From the NCBI GenBank assembly GCA_949825045.1, contig OX463835.1:17253201-17317200 (forward strand): a stretch of 64,000 nucleotides of DNA, in the 5' to 3' direction. This DNA comes from Argyresthia goedartella (lineage: Eukaryota > Arthropoda > Insecta > Lepidoptera > Argyresthiidae). This document shows, in pieces, positions 1 through 10,932 of this stretch (position 1 is its first letter; the number at the start of each line of letters is the position of its first letter). The notes under the pieces were generated by a model, which was not told where the DNA came from, did not search any database, and saw only the letters and a list, made by a program, of their open reading frames with translations. The translations under genes and the position numbers were made by a program.

Positions 1-221
1 AGCATGTAATTCTTATGCAATAACCTAATTTATGAATAAAATACAGTTATCAAATAACCAGAAACAAGACGGTAAAATAAATGTACTTAAAAACCAGTAA
101 TTTTGCACACTAAAATAAAGAATGCTATTATACCGGCATAAGTTTCTCGTAGTTTTACACATACAAACAGCTAACTTCCCATTTAGAGGCTTAAAACTGA
201 AGTAATGTATTCCAATTCCAG

Positions 222-3200
222 GGTGACATGCACAGATGTGCAGCAAAGTGCTGCGACGACCCCCAAACCTCACTGGAGCGGGTCCATGGGTGCATCGACA
301 ACTGCACGGCCCCGCTCAACCAGGCCAACAACTATGTTCAGGTAAATTAATACTGATTCCTATGAATGGGCTAGCCCCCTTGTCAAATGTTATAAGCAAT
401 TAATTGAAGACACCCTCACTCTCACAAGCAGTCTCCACGCAAAAAAAATATTCATATGTTTTGAACTCTATTACGAAGCTATAATGATGAAAATCACTGG
501 CAAATTTTTATGGTCAATGAGTGGTAAGTGGTCACATTTACAGTCAGCCAAAATGATTGCCAAACTCCAGTAGGAGATGGCACCAACAGAAGAAGAAGAG
601 TGGTAGATGCTTAACTTCTTAAAACCGAGGGTAGTTGGGACGGTTCATGATGTTGAACCTTATGGTAATAAAATTTAAAACCTATAAAGGAAAAGTGGCA
701 TTATCTGACCCCGGTGGAATACCACATAAGAGGTTAATGGATGCGGCACTTGATTGGCTTTTTATGACTTTAACAAGTTATCACAGCTAATTTTTCTTTT
801 ATAAATAACCTGGCTAAAGAGCCACTGGGTAAAAGTGTGATGCTATATTATTATTTTAAAACATTAGCTTTTCTATAAGTATAAATCGCAGTAAGTATGA
901 TAAAGAAATTATGTATAAATATCACTGGCTTTTGTATGTTGTATGTAAGATGATGGAAAACATTGTGACGAAACCTTCATATCTTCATAGCTAGTAGCTT
1001 TTCACATATGGGATTGCACAGACTCCACACACCGCACATATGGAAATATGTTCCCGATTTCCATTAGAATATCCACTGAATAGAGACCTATCATTATTAA
1101 AGCTTGTACCAAACCCCTCATGTCCTCATTGTGGCTGGGAGAAAACTAGCCAACGTTTCTTGGGAGAATGCTTAATGTATTCAAACATAAGATGGCATTC
1201 ACTAATGATGAATAGATAAAGCTGGCTGTGATAAAGACTCCATAAAAGTGATTTTTCATACATGTTTAACCTTATTCCCATGGCATAAGGTTCCAAATTG
1301 CGAATTATAACCATAGATTTTAAATTGGTCTGGTAAATTTCAAGCCAAAGGTTAAAAGAAGATGATTTGTGAAACTATGTTTAGTGACGTTTTAGAATGT
1401 ACTAGAAGAACAAGAAAGACGATTTGGGGAGGGACATATGTTGAACCAACAGTAACCAGCAGGTGTATTATGTTATTATGACAACTGGGAATTTTCACCA
1501 GAATCCCTTTCAATTCAAATCAAAAAATCAACCAATAAAAAAACAGCTTATTTAAAATAATTGAGTTCCGTTGATTTGTCAATTTGATACTTAAACTTAA
1601 ATATTTTTATTGTAAATAGGCAAAAATAATACAAAATAAATCAAATTTGGTCATCTAAAAGAGACAACCTCTTTGGCGCAGCGGTTGTGGCTCTGCCTAC
1701 CATGCAAGAGGTCCCGGGTCGGATCCCCGGCTGGGGGTAAAAAAAAAAACAGTGACTGTGACGTCATTTGTTTTGATTTTTTTATGCCACAATTTACAAT
1801 ATAAAAATAATCTAATCTAATATCTTGTAACATCGTATTTATAAGTGCCAATAAGATGTCTCAAAATAACAATTTTACAAAAGAAATAAATAAGAACACA
1901 CAAAAGCTGTAATGAACATAACTTATGAGAAACCAGACTGGACCAGTCCCCCCAAGCAGCACCCGTTCACGAGTATGACTTGTGCACCAGCCATCACCCC
2001 CCTCGCCATATTTGAGGGAGAGGAGCAACCCGCTATTCAAAAGAAATTCTGATACAAATTCCTAGATGCCAGGATTCAAACATGATAAGGCCACAGTGTC
2101 CAATCCAAATACTGCGAATTAAGTGAATAGTAACAATTGAGGACTGTAATATAGAAACAGCGACGTCACACACATATAAATATCCAAGTTTTTTTTTATC
2201 GGGTCGAGAATCGAACACGGGACCTCTCGCTCGGTTGGCAGAGCCCCAGTAGCTCCTCCCTGGGATATTGGTACAAGTCTCATTTGTTGCTCACTGGAAC
2301 ACATAAATTAGTATCTTTAACGGTCATTATAAAACCTCTTGGTATCCATTGTCCACAGAGCGAGATCAATAACCTGCAGAACCGTTTGCAGCGGTGTGTA
2401 ATGGACTGCAACGATTCAGCGAAGGACCGTTTGGGGGCTGACCCTAGCCAAGAAACTGTGAGTATAGTTAAATTGTTTTTTATCACTAATGCTCTGAAAC
2501 CAAGTCGACATGTGGGAGGTAAATGCGATTTCCTACCCTATACCCTATTTGCTTGTTTTGTGGTTTTTAGTGTACCAACTGTCGGGTTTTTGAAGTAAAA
2601 CTTCTTTACGCACGCTTGACTTGGGGAGTAACCTGGCGAATGCGTGACGAGAGCGTTACGAAAAGTGTGATCGGGCGAGGCGAACGAGAGGTGCGCGCGC
2701 ACATTTTCTTTCTCTCTTCCTCTCATAGCCAGACACAGTGCAGGAGATGTATTTTTGAAGCATTAGAGCTAAAGAAGTTTGAATTCAGTTGTGTGGTCTA
2801 AAGCACACTCTTTTTTGTTTTTTTTTTAATTAAGTCATTTATTTCCTACTTTTTAGTACAAAAATTACGAAAAATGGCTTAGTTTAATCTAAGGTGTATT
2901 TTATTTATTTATTTATGTTTCACAGCAATTAAACCACAATATTAATTAATTAGAAAAAGAAAATTAGAAATGCCAATTACGAAACAATACAAAGATAAAA
3001 TAGAAATATAAGAACCTATCTATAGGAATAATGAAGTAAAGTAAAGTAATAATAAGTAAAAACTTAGTTCAAACTGTTCTGACAATACGGTGAACTGCTG
3101 ATTGAATGGTGTATGAGGGAGTGTGAGTGTGTGTATTATTCATAGCTTGCGCAAGATTAGTAAATATTTCCGTGCTTGCCTTGTAAAGCTCTTTATTTTT

Positions 3201-4230
3201 TTTCCCCACTGGAGGGTCCTAAAAAGTTTATTTTGCACGCATTAAAGTGAATAAAAGCCGCCATTTTTTAAAATTTTAAGAAACTCAATGGTAGTCGCGC
3301 CATCAAGACAAATCTAATGACGTATCATTTATCAAAATCGGTTGAGCCGTTGTGTAGTTACGAGGGGACATTAATAGATATACATGTACACATACAGATC
3401 AAACACATAACCCTCCTCTTTTCCATTTCGTTGCAGTTGGGTAAAATAGTGCCTTATGAAGTCGGTCGCGCAAAAACATCCAAACTTACATTACAACTGG
3501 TACTTTTACAGTCCCTATAACATGTTTCTAGCACAGCACGATATACTACACGATAATTTTACTGTTCCAACTAAAAATTACAGATCCAATTTAAAAACGA
3601 AGCCAATTAACTGAGATATATGGCGACGTTTCTAAAGTATCGCCGCGATATCGTACGATAACTTTGCCATGTTTCTCAAACACTTTTCTTCCTTGTTAAA
3701 TTATGGAACTGTAAATCTTCAATCAATGGATATCACTGTGACATTTTTAATAATAATATAATAATACCTTGGACACTATTGACACACATTGATCTAGCCC
3801 CAAACTAGGATTCCCTGTATCGTGGGTACTAGACAACGATACACATACTAATACAGATAAATATTATACTCAGATAGATAAACAATCATGACTAGGGTAC
3901 AAACATCCGTTCTCGTCAAACAAATATTTGCCCCCACCGGGAATCGAACCCGGGACCCTTGGCTTCGTGGGCAGGGTCACTGCCGACTCGGCCATTCGGG
4001 TCGTCACAGCGCGTTTTACAGCGCTTTACTCCGTAATGATGTTCAATTATAATTAATAATAAAAGTGATTATTATTGATCTCTCGCCCCCAGATCGACAA
4101 AGCGACAATAGTCTTCGAGAAGTGCGCAGTGAAATGTGTCGACAAGCACATCGGTCTCATCCCCAGCATGCTGAAGTCAATGAAGAGTGTGCTGGCCAGC
4201 GGGAAACCGCCTCCGATGAAGTTCGAATAA
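222..4230 (+). CDS. FAM136A: FAM136A homologue, exons 2-4 (5'-partial)
   Basis: Three phase-0 coding exons with GT-AG borders: 222-341, 2359-2457 and 4093-4230 (ends in TAA). They read GDMHRCAAKCCDDPQTSLER, then SEINNLQNRLQRCVMDCNDS, then a last exon ending KPPPMKFE, for 118 residues here. The order and spacing of four CX3C motifs (CAAKC, CIDNC, CVMDC, CAVKC) and the AKD segment after the third match FAM136A, a small conserved protein. Twin CX3C proteins are typically imported into the mitochondrial intermembrane space by the Mia40 disulfide relay, so that location is inferred. The human protein begins about 30 residues earlier, so exon 1 should lie left of the window. Introns of about 2.0 and 1.6 kb hold SINE copies. 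No polyadenylation signal close to the stop is convincing apart from AATAAA overlapping the stop itself. Recognition is firm; expression is not shown. Confidence 0.9.
1661..1752 (+). mobile_element. SINE family S1, tRNA-like head only
   Basis: The head reads TGGCGCAGCGGTTGTGGCT (A-box-like), then a B-box-like GGGTCGGATCCCC and a poly-A run. It lies in intron 2-3 of the FAM136A homologue. Other copies of S1 in the window have a body that is missing here. Confidence 0.7.
2150..2270 (-). mobile_element. SINE family S1, reverse copy
   Basis: On the minus strand this shows a decayed tRNA-like head (CGGGACCTCTCGC region on the plus strand) followed by the S1 body that includes ATATGTGTGTGACGTCGCTG. 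It ends about 90 bp before exon 3 of the FAM136A homologue. Confidence 0.65.
2810..3760. other. Intron 3-4 sequence, unassigned
   Basis: AT-rich intronic sequence of the FAM136A homologue. Short ORFs here have no recognisable domain. Nothing beyond A/T runs was identified. Confidence 0.4.
3762..4004 (-). mobile_element. SINE family S2, reverse copy
   Basis: About 240 bp. Read on the minus strand it has the tRNA-like head CCGAATGGCCGAGTCGGCAG, a B box near GGGTTCGATTCCC, and a body ending GGGGCTAGATCAATGTGTG with an ATT-rich tail. The same unit recurs at least nine times in the window. It sits about 90 bp before the last FAM136A exon. Confidence 0.85.
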
Positions 4231-4666
4231 AGTTACCCTTCCATCCCAGAAGAGGGATCGTCGTAAACATAAACATTTACATATTGCTTCTGGTCCCACA
4301 CTAGGACCCCTCATAGTCATCATCAACTCGCCAGGAACCCAACTGTTCAGTAAATGAACTCACCGCTGGGTGTTAGGCCTATCTATAGAAATCCTCATTG
4401 TCCTGTGCCAATGGGGCTTTTTAATCTGACCATTCTAACGGTAATATCGTAAGAAAGTGAGGGACTATATATATAGCTCTGTCCCCCGCTTTCCTACCGT
4501 TCACGACAGTACTATTAAACCAGTCAATCAAAAAACAGTGAAAACTCGTTGCTTGATATCGTCAGACCATTGGGAACGTGGTCTTGCTCCTTATACCACG
4601 CTTCCAAATTCAAAATGTCTTTATTTCTAACTAATATACCTACAATACGTAGGTAATATATTATGT

Positions 4667-5100
4667 TTTATCTACACACGTATCATAAACCCTCTTTACT
4701 GCGTACAAAAACCGCACGTTGCGATCAGCATAACGTTATAAACTACTTGGTAAAAACTCATTTATTATCTGAAAAATTACACATTATGACCATAATGTGT
4801 AATTTTTCTACATATTATGACATTCAAATTTTGAACGCCGACGCCCGCCTGCGTGCCGCCCCTAGTTTGTCTGTGAAGTTGGTACTACAGAACAAGCTAA
4901 ATAACTGCAGAGCCTCAATGCCGGCCAAACATGCGGTTCCTGAACACATCAAAGAGAGCTTATGATATGTGTGTAGATAAACTAGTGTTGTAACTGTACA
5001 TAATTAGGCATTAAAACTCTCGAGTGATATTATTACGAAACGAGCCCACGCTCGAGTTTTAATGCCCTCCATTATGTATCAGTCACATAAACTACTATTA
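4667..5100 (+). mobile_element. Double-hairpin MITE family M1, copy 1
   Basis: A 434-bp member of a six-copy family. The first hairpin is bounded by TTTATCTACACACGTATCAT and its near-inverse ending GTGTGTAGATAAAC, with an inner palindrome around ATTATGACCATAATG. The second hairpin is built on CATTAAAACTCTCGAG and its inverse CTCGAGTTTTAATGCC and ends AGTCACATAAACTACTATTA. No transposase is encoded; the 100-residue ORF inside is a by-product. Confidence 0.8.
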
Positions 5101-5114
5101 GCTCTTGTCTGCAT

Positions 5115-5525
5115 TAAGCGTCCGTGGCCTAGAGGTATTCGCACATCGGAAACGATCGTGCGGGTAGCAACATCTGGCCGAGACGGGCACTGGATGGGTG
5201 TCCATTACTATGTGGCATTTGTTTCGGAAGCTTCCGTGTTTCGGATGACACGTTCTGCTGTACGTCCCGGCTGCTATTGCTACTCGGTGGTAGTAGTCGT
5301 AACAGCATGCAGGTAGCATGATAACTTCTGACAGTCCTCACTGAGCCAGCGTGGTGCTGTTTGGCTCAATCTTACTCGTGTCCGGGTAAAGGCCCGTGGC
5401 CCTCGGTGGGTACATTAATGGGCTACATATTGTCTACATTGGACCACTTGTTTTCCTGCTGTCCTCGCTATGTCTAGCGAGGGTATAGCAGTGGGTATAC
5501 CGACTGGTTTTGACCACAACATGCT
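5115..5525 (+). mobile_element. SINE-like repeat fragment, third type
   Basis: Begins with a tRNA-like CGTCCGTGGCCTAGAGGTAT and continues through TTCCGTGTTTCGGATGACAC, GTCCCGGCTGCTATTGC and GTAGTAGTCGTAACAGCATG, ending near GGTTTTGACCACAAC. I recall similar segments as widespread insect tRNA-derived SINEs with a LINE-like tail. Only one copy is evident here. Confidence 0.5.
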
Positions 5526-5589
5526 TACCGAAGAGAGGTAGGCAGAGACTAGGGAACATTACTCAACATACATCTGTCACTTCCTCAAC

Positions 5590-6640
5590 ATTCATAAATC
5601 TCTTCATACAAGCTCGTTAGTATGAGTCGGTTCTTCTGATTTGTCTGTAACTTTTTAACCTTTTTGTCAATAAGCATATTTGAGAGTGATCATTGTTATG
5701 CGTATTGATCATTGGATCATTGTGCATCAATGTTAAATGTTGTAAATATTTCTGATTTCAACTTAGCAATCGCATTTATTTGTACTAATATAATCGTGTA
5801 TAATTTGTGTTAAAATAAGAAGATGGTCTTAAATGAGTGTTTATAGATTTGTCTTCAAATTTTAAGCATTTGTGAAATGCATTGTTGCTATGTTTATAAT
5901 TATACATAGTCTAGGTATATAATAAATATTAGTTTAGTCTTAACATGCTGTTGTTTAAATCAATATTCCGAATTAGGGTCATTTCATACATCTGTTATCA
6001 AAGCAACTTTATTGTTCATCTTCTGTAAGAGGCATATCGAATAACGATCCAATGATTGGATCAATGATAAGTGATAACTTATATGACAATTTAAGGGATA
6101 GGGTGATTGAAGTTGTTAATTAAGTTGAGTTGAATAGATCGCGATCCTAAATTTAGGCCACTATATTGCGGCGTAGAAGTAGAAGAAGAAACATTTAATA
6201 TAAAAACATGAACACACACATAAATACATTACAATTAAAGAAATTTAAATGAAAATAAGGAATATATATACTTAACTCAAATGGAAGAATTTAGAATACA
6301 CACGACGGAAGAAAACAAAATAATTCATTCATAATTCATTCTTGTATTCATTCATACAATCGATCAATCATTCTGAATCATTCTATCAAGCTATATCGAC
6401 GGTCGTGGTGTGTCACTATCATTCATTACAAATGGCATCTGACTCAGCAGTATGCTGAAGGTCGTGCCTTCAGCGCTGATTTTCAGTCAGCGCCGAGTGT
6501 TACCCCGCGAGCGTCACAGTCTGCGGCATGGTACAGTCATTTAAACATATGTACATTAATATATAACATAATAGTAAGTAAAAAATATAATAAATCAAAA
6601 TATGTAATAACAGAGATAATATAAATACATTTCTTGTGCG
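5590..6640. other. Unassigned intergenic sequence
   Basis: AT-rich sequence downstream of the FAM136A homologue. It has no convincing ORF. Two small hairpins occur at about 6453-6505 (CTGAAGG/CCTTCAG and GCGCTG/CAGTCAGCGC). Nothing else was recognised. Confidence 0.4.
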
Positions 6641-6659
6641 GTAGTCATAGTTTCCATTT

Positions 6660-6701
6660 AATACATATATATATATATGTAAATTATATATATATATATG
6701 T

Positions 6702-6752
<51 letters not shown>
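6660..6752. repeat. (AT)n microsatellite with interspersed GTAAAT
   Basis: Alternating TA runs broken twice by TGTAAAT. The last AT run is over 45 bp. The whole block is nearly self-complementary. Confidence 0.9.
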
Positions 6753-6753
<1 letters not shown>

Positions 6754-6904
6754 ACCTAGGTTGTGCGGGGCAGGCGGTCCCGTAGCCATCTCTCAAGTTT
6801 CCACATCCCGATACAGAAGTGCGAGTTTAGTATATATGATAAGTAAGATAGTCAAAACCTAACGGTTCGGGCCATGGAATCGACATCGGCAGATATGGTC
6901 GTAA

Positions 6905-7043
6905 AATAAATAATTTTTTGGGTCTCCTATAGTAACTTGTAATCAGCTGATCGGGTCAAGTTCCTTTGGGAAAGTTGTTCATAATGATAGGTAGGTACTA
7001 TCAATCTCCAAAATATGGTCAGTTAATGAAATGTCACCTTGTA
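6905..7043 (-). mobile_element. TA-target MITE family M4, truncated copy
   Basis: Matches the family at 17201-17433 and 31600-32065 through GTAACTTGTAATCAGCTGAT, the GGTCAGTTAATGAAATGTCA stretch and the terminal CACCTTGTATA. One half of the palindrome is missing. Confidence 0.65.
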
Positions 7044-7183
7044 TAGCTCTCTTGCTACTGTCATGTCGACAGATGCCAAATGCTACTTCTAAGTTTGGTA
7101 TGATCAAAACAGGATAACTAGATACCTCTGAGAAGTTGACCGTCAATCGCTTTTGAAAATATAGCAATCAGAACATCGTATTA

Positions 7184-7620
7184 TAATAGTAGTTTATGTG
7201 ACTGCTTCGTAATGGAGGGCATTAACACTCGAGAGTATAATATCACTCGAGAGTTTTAATGCCTAATTATGTACAGTTACATACACTAGTTTATCTACAC
7301 ACATATCATAAGCTCTCTTTAATGTGTTCAGGAACCGCATGTTCGACCGGCATGTTGGCATAATAATTAAGTTGGATAGTTCCTTTGCACTTGTTTAGCA
7401 CGTTCAGTAGTACCAACTTCACAAACAAAGTAGGGGCGGCACGCAGGCGGGCGTCGGAATTTGAATGTCATAATATGTAGAAAAATTACACATTATGGTT
7501 ATAATGTGTAACTTTTCAGATAAGAAATGAGTTTTTACCAAGTAGTTTAACATTATGCTGATCGTAACGTGCGGTTTTTGTACGCAGTAAAGAGGGTTTA
7601 TGATACGTGTGTAGATAAAC
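7184..7620 (-). mobile_element. MITE family M1, copy 2 (reverse)
   Basis: A reverse-orientation copy of the double-hairpin unit. It starts AATAGTAGTTTATGTGACTG and ends at the GTGTGTAGATAAAC arm. It keeps both the CTCGAG tail hairpin and the inner ATTATGGTTATAAT palindrome. Confidence 0.8.
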
Positions 7621-7694
7621 AGATTAAGCTGCCATAAAAGGCAGCGCTTGTGAAATAATCGCATTGAGATTGCTAAATTTTTCGGAAGCGATTG

Positions 7695-7862
7695 ATTGAA
7701 AACCTTTGGGCGCTGCGGTTGCTCTGCCTGCCGTGCGAGGGATCCCGGCTGGGGTAAAGAAAAATAATCCGGTCTTGGATGTTTATATGTGTGTGATGTC
7801 GCTGTTTCTGGTTTCCACGACACGGGGTATCCTAGTTTGGGGCCTGTATATAAAAAAAAAAC
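7695..7862 (+). mobile_element. SINE family S1 copy
   Basis: A worn tRNA-like head (GGCGCTGCGGTTGCTCTGCC), then the S1 body with GGATGTTTATATGTGTGTGA and GGTATCCTAGTTTGGGGCC, ending in a run of A. Confidence 0.75.
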
Positions 7863-7865
7863 CTT

Positions 7866-8100
7866 GATGTGAGAATTACATGGAGACACTCGCTACATCA
7901 CACCCACAGACCCAACACTATCCTCCTTCCCGTCCCACCGCCCCATGGAATAGCAGCGTTTCATGGCAGTTTCAAATATCTTGCCACGAAATGTTGGAAT
8001 GTAGGTAAGCACCTCCGCTTCGAGAGGGGAAAACCAAATTCACATTTAAAAAACTTATTCGAGCACACACCTCTTGGTAAAACAAAAGCAAGATACGTTA
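7866..8100 (+). pseudogene. Probable LINE reverse-transcriptase C-terminal scrap
   Basis: The frame from 7869 reads SLHHTHRPNTILLPVPPPHG, then FKYLATKCWN and a basic tail. This resembles the C-terminal end of LINE ORF2 (His-Thr segment, polar stretch, K-x-WN, then K/R-rich helix). It is too short and worn to place in a clade, and no RT core is present. It could also be chance. Confidence 0.35.
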
Positions 8101-8148
8101 AACTGCGGCGATTAATAATAATTTGGTCGGACAACCATTTGTTATTAA

Positions 8149-8471
8149 TACGTTGAGCGCCATGTGTATCCTTTAGGAAACACGAAGTGATACCTTTTGA
8201 GAGGCCGCGTGTTTCTTTTTAGAAACACGGGCAGTCCTTTAGTTCGAGGCCAGTGTATCCTCTAGGAAACACGTTTTCATACATTTTAGTAGCGCATTCA
8301 AAAGCGTTGGCCCTGGAGAATGTGCCTGTGTTTTTGTGGTGTAAATATCTTAAAAAATAAAGAAAATATGGGGTTTTTCTTAAAAAAAATACTACAAAAT
8401 TATAGGTATACACTGGCCTGTGAGAAAGCACCCTATGGAGTATCATTGAAGATACACTGGCGCTCAACGTG
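8149..8471. mobile_element. TTAA-target MITE (piggyBac-like)
   Basis: A 323-bp non-coding unit flanked by TTAA on both sides (8145-8148 and 8472-8475). Its ends are inverted: TACGTTGAGCGCCATGTGTA on the left and the inverse of TACACTGGCGCTCAACGTG on the right. Inside are repeated TAGGAAACACG-like motifs in both orientations. A TTAA target is characteristic of piggyBac-superfamily transposition; the assignment to that superfamily is inference. Confidence 0.75.
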
Positions 8472-8559
8472 TTAAATTACTTATCTGAATATGCTATTTA
8501 TTCATACAAATAATTTCATATACACCAATAAATTTAATTCACACCAGGCCCACACGCGT

Positions 8560-9165
8560 GGTAAACATATAGCAATAGTGTATCGATAGCTCGGCATGTC
8601 GGCGGCGCTTCTTTTGTTTGTTGACTGTAGGCTTGCGTAGCTCGCGAGCGACACAGATCTTATGATCGATCCCTTGCTTGATAATCTTCTCACGCACCCT
8701 CTGGGGCGTGGGGAGTCGGGGTCAGGTCGACGGACCTCTTCCCGAAGAATCGCCTCTGTCCACTCCTGTGGACAGGTCATCGGATGGCCCCTGCGGGCGG
8801 TGGTCTTGATGTGGCGCTGGTGTGCAGTGGGTGATCGCCGGCTAGGCAACCAGGTCGCGTGGCAGGCGGCGGCGGTCGGGCGGGCGCGCGTGGTGCGGCG
8901 CCAGTTCGGCGATGTGCGGAAGATGTGAAGCATCCGCACGCGCGAACATGCCCTTCGCCAGCCTCTGGACAAACTGGTCCACGGTTTCCCGTCTTAGGTC
9001 CCTCTGGATTGTCGCGTTCCTCACGTAGCGGGGGGCGCCGACGATGGTACGCAGAGAGAGGTTCTCTTGGGATCGGAGTCTCCGTTTGTTCGTCTCCGAG
9101 CACAGGGCGTACCAAGCCGGAGCCGCGTAGGTGAGGCGGGATCTCACGTAGGTGATCGATCCCAC
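8560..9165 (-). pseudogene. Jockey-like LINE ORF2 3'-terminal fragment
   Basis: The minus-strand frame starting near 9165 reads YVRSRLTYAAPAWYALCSET, then NLSLRTIVGAPRYVRNATIQ and RDLRRETVDQFVQRLAKGMF. This is the post-RT C-terminal region of Jockey-clade LINEs (the 'YAAPAW', 'APRYVRN' and 'RDL' blocks). The region is far more GC-rich than its surroundings. The frame closes at 8842 after PRDLVA, and a neighbouring frame continues, so a frameshift or the true end lies there. The RT core is absent. Confidence 0.75.
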
Positions 9166-9289
9166 AGACGAACTGAGCGTTCCAGCTCACTGCCCACTAC
9201 GCTCACACGCTCGGCAGCTCACTTCAAGATCGATCGATTTTTAGGACCGACTGTGTCGAATGTCACTCACTAGTTGGCAGACTCAGACT

Positions 9290-9815
9290 GAACGAATGTA
9301 TAGCCGAGCGCTCTCGAGCGTAGACGCAGTGAGAGCGTAAACGTTATTTATTCTATTGTTCGAGTTGGAGTTTTATTTTGTAGGTTTGGTTCGAATAGTA
9401 ATATAATATGAATATGTCGACTTTATCATTGACTGACGTTTACGTTACTTAGGTTTACAGACTACATAATATACAACAAAAGTGTTTTAACTTTAAAATC
9501 AAAGTATTTATTAATCATAATTCTAAGATGTGATCTAAACATATTTGAAATAATTTGAATCCTTCAAGCTGTCTTAAATTCGAATTGTTTTATCATATAC
9601 TTATTTCTTCATTTATAATGGCAAAGAATAGAAAAATTGTTTCTATAAAAAATACATACTACGGGTGCGTTACGACATCAAAATAGCCTTGCCTTGCCTA
9701 GCCTAGTAACTGACTTGACAAGAGATCGCGTTTCGCGTGCGAGCTGCGATCAATATGTCTATATCTCTCTGGTATACGACGACACCAGCGACAAATTTTC
9801 CTGTCGCAATTTTTT
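9290..9815. other. Unassigned intergenic sequence
   Basis: AT-rich, with no ORF, repeat or RNA gene that I could recognise. Confidence 0.4.
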
Positions 9816-9817
9816 TT

Positions 9818-10059
9818 AATACCTTGGACACTATTTACACACATTGATCTAGCCCCAAACTAGGATTCCCTGCATCTTGGGTACTAGACAACGATACACA
9901 TACTTATATAGATACATATTATATTTACATAGATAAACAACCATGACTAGGGTACAAACATCCGTTCTCATCAAACAAATATTTGCCCCCACCGGGACTC
10001 GAACCCGGGACCCCTATCTTTGTAGGCAGGGTCAATGCCGACTCGACCATTCGGGTCGT
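9818..10059 (-). mobile_element. SINE family S2, reverse copy
   Basis: Full-length reverse copy: tail TACCTTGGACACTATTTACA at the left, tRNA-like head (ATTCGGGTCG on the plus strand) at the right. Confidence 0.85.
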
Positions 10060-10064
10060 TAAAT

Positions 10065-10600
10065 TATGCCTTTATTATTATTAATTAGCCAGCATTATGC
10101 TGAGTGTGGGCGTTTTTGATGTCGCGGCGTGCGCACACAGCAACTACGCCACACTTGACCTGACACCCACTTTGTTACTATTGCTACAACTTTATTGTGA
10201 GTGTTTGCTGATACAGCGAACAAACGTCCATTCTATTCTTTTCTACATTATGCCGGCCCCGCAATGAAGTCTCCTGCCATACACGTCACACACACCCCTC
10301 CCGTGCCGAAACACTACCGCAGGAACCTGCTGGTACCCAGTTTTGTGCTGACAAACGAGCTCGGGTCTAATAAAGGCACGAGATCAGAATACGAGTCTTG
10401 GTCGTCAAATAAGTGGAACCCTGCCGTCATTCGCACTAAGGGCTCTAATTTATCACCATTAAGATACACATAGGCTATGAATATTAATTTTATTTATTTA
10501 TTGGTTTTAGGAACACTAACAGCTATAATAGAAAAGACAATTAGAAATAACAGAATAGCTAACGAGCTAATAACAAGTCTCCACCTACATACGACCGACT
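10065..10600. other. Unassigned sequence with a 90-codon ORF
   Basis: The frame 10201-10473 (+) reads MFADTANKRPFYSFLHYAGP and continues without a recognisable domain. It is in no spliced context, and its ACACCCCTCCCG segment loosely resembles sequence next to the SINE at 15.4 kb. It is more likely a worn repeat than a gene. Confidence 0.35.
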
Positions 10601-10602
10601 CA

Positions 10603-10845
10603 GACGACCCGAATGGCCGAGTCGGCAGTGACTCTGCCTACGAAGCCAAGGGTCCCGGGTTCGAGTCCCGGTGGGGGAATTATTTGATAAGAACGGATGT
10701 TGTCCCTTGTCTAGGTTGTTTATCTAAGTATATTATTTATCTATATAAGTATGTGTATCGTTGTCTAGTACCCGAGATACAGGGAATCCTAGTTTGGGGC
10801 TAGATCAATGTGTGTAAATAGTGTCCAAGGTATTATTATATTATT
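10603..10845 (+). mobile_element. SINE family S2 copy
   Basis: Forward copy: head CCGAATGGCCGAGTCGGCAG, B box GGGTTCGAGTCCC, body through GATACAGGGAATCCTAGTTT and a tail of ATT units. Confidence 0.9.
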
Positions 10846-10932
10846 ATTATTATTATAAAACGAATATATAGCTAAATTACACAGAATAAAGGTTTAACAA
10901 GTATGTTTTAAGCGATACGATCGAAATATTTA

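Noticed and set aside
3950..4004. tRNA gene candidates at the SINE heads (also at 10.6, 37.2, 37.85, 56.0 and 58.25 kb)
   Set aside because: They have A- and B-box-like motifs but no plausible complete cloverleaf, and all are followed by the same SINE bodies.
8777..9190. Overlapping 137-codon and 88-91 codon ORFs in the GC-rich block
   Set aside because: Other frames of the Jockey-like LINE fragment, open because of high GC content.
10201..10473. 90-codon ORF as a host gene
   Set aside because: No domain, no splice context, and it borders SINE sequence; listed only as unassigned.
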